From JAEUPI01 sp046348365 (GTDB taxonomy: Bacteria > Pseudomonadota > Gammaproteobacteria > Burkholderiales > Burkholderiaceae_C): 64,000 bases of DNA. Both the position numbers and the translations under genes were made by a program. Positions within the stretch are counted from its first letter, which is position 1. Every line of letters starts with the position of its first letter. Of the stretch, positions 63,640-64,000 are shown in pieces. Below the pieces are notes generated by a model. The model did not search any database, had not been told where the DNA came from, and was given only the letters and a program-made list of their open reading frames with translations. Location of the stretch: NCBI GenBank assembly GCA_046348365.1, contig JAXMEL010000001.1:620001-684000 (forward strand). Reading direction: 5' to 3'.

Positions 63640-63908
63640 GGGCGATTCCGTTGTCGCAAGACATCGTACGCGCCAGCCGTCGATCAGGGTGGCCGCTCGC
63701 GACGCTGCGAAATGAGCGTTTCAGCGCCTCCAGCAGGCGCGGTGATCGATTCTGGCGGAAACCGTGCCGACGATCGAGTAGTCTGGACCACCCACGTTGA
63801 CGGTAGCAGCCGTCGCCGCGCCGTGGATACCAAACCACGGCCCGTCCGCCCCGTCATGGCGCGGCGTAGCGCAGCCATGGGCACGCTACTTGCAGTAAGC
63901 CCGCGGTG
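63640..63908. other. Non-coding gap, 269 bp
   Basis: No convincing gene on either strand. It should hold the promoter of the AAA/epimerase fusion gene and the end of the transcript entering from the right. Possible boxes (TACGAT about 40 bp before the ATG) are too weak to call. Confidence 0.5.
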
Positions 63909-64000
63909 CTACCCAGGCTGTTGGAAGATCGGCTCGACCAGCATCGGCCTCGCATGCAGATATTGCGTGGTGCGCCGCTTGGCTTCGATGTCGGCGTAGA
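63909..64000 (-). CDS. C-terminal end of an unidentified gene (cut by window end)
   Basis: The minus strand reads ...YADIEAKRRTTQYLHARPML then VEPIFQQPG and a TAG stop, with codon use like the neighbours. Only 30 codons are visible, too few to name the product. It is co-oriented with the AAA/epimerase gene, 269 bp upstream of it, and probably belongs to the same polysaccharide locus. Confidence 0.5.
   Translation of the reverse strand, partial: YADIEAKRRTTQYLHARPMLVEPIFQQPG

Overview
The window is very GC-rich bacterial chromosome, densely coded on both strands. It looks like a betaproteobacterium of the order Burkholderiales, most likely the Rubrivivax/Leptothrix/Piscinibacter side of the order. 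This is an inference from gene order (fmdB-DUF502-aspS-nudB-phosphatase/nuclease-clsB, ubiJ-ubiB), the hutF/hutG type of histidine degradation and protein style. I see no tRNA or rRNA gene, CRISPR array, transposase or prophage.

Region 1 (1-19.7 kb) holds mixed housekeeping and accessory genes: the N-terminal part of an MgtA-type P-type ATPase (cut by the window edge), a DUF429 protein divergent from a YiiX-like cysteine hydrolase, a carboxymuconolactone-decarboxylase-like protein, a secreted lipoprotein, a phospholipase-D-type cardiolipin synthase homologue, a PAS histidine kinase, a GrdB-related protein and a c4-type cytochrome. It also has a co-oriented operon of serine hydrolase, ketopantoate-reductase-like protein, APH-type kinase and a divergent enolase paralogue, then an EamA transporter, an asparaginase and a 7TM-GGDEF protein.

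Region 2 (19.7-34.4 kb) is the most unusual part. Two operons diverge from a 192-bp control region. The leftward one encodes FecR-like protein, haem-c (Tll0287-like) HAMP sensor, Ser/Thr kinase, TssL with OmpA domain, TssM, TagF and a caspase-like protease. The rightward one encodes an FHA protein (TagH-like), a 59-aa membrane peptide, an OmpA-like protein, an ECF sigma factor, its presumed anti-sigma factor and a second caspase-like protease. This is the membrane complex and phosphorylation control of a type VI secretion system without any tube, sheath, baseplate or ClpV gene in the window, bracketed by two caspase homologues.

Region 3 (34.4-48.2 kb) has an RlpA-like protein, two alpha/beta hydrolases, a cytochrome c lipoprotein, and a complete histidine utilisation locus: hutU-hutH followed by a NitT/TauT-type ABC transporter on the minus strand, and hutC-D-I-G-F with overlapping genes on the plus strand. 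A clear HutC-type palindrome lies between the two arms. A REPIN-like pair of inverted hairpins sits inside the ABC operon.

Region 4 (48.3-58.5 kb) has a PAS-GGDEF protein and a long minus-strand series: ubiJ, ubiB, sodium:solute symporter, fmdB, DUF502, aspS, nudB, endonuclease/exonuclease/phosphatase, clsB.

Region 5 (58.6-64 kb) looks like the edge of an exopolysaccharide locus: galE, manC-type bifunctional enzyme, a small hypothetical, and a 727-aa protein fusing a PEP-CTERM-type AAA ATPase to a UDP-GlcNAc-2-epimerase-like domain. The C-terminal end of one more gene enters from the right edge.
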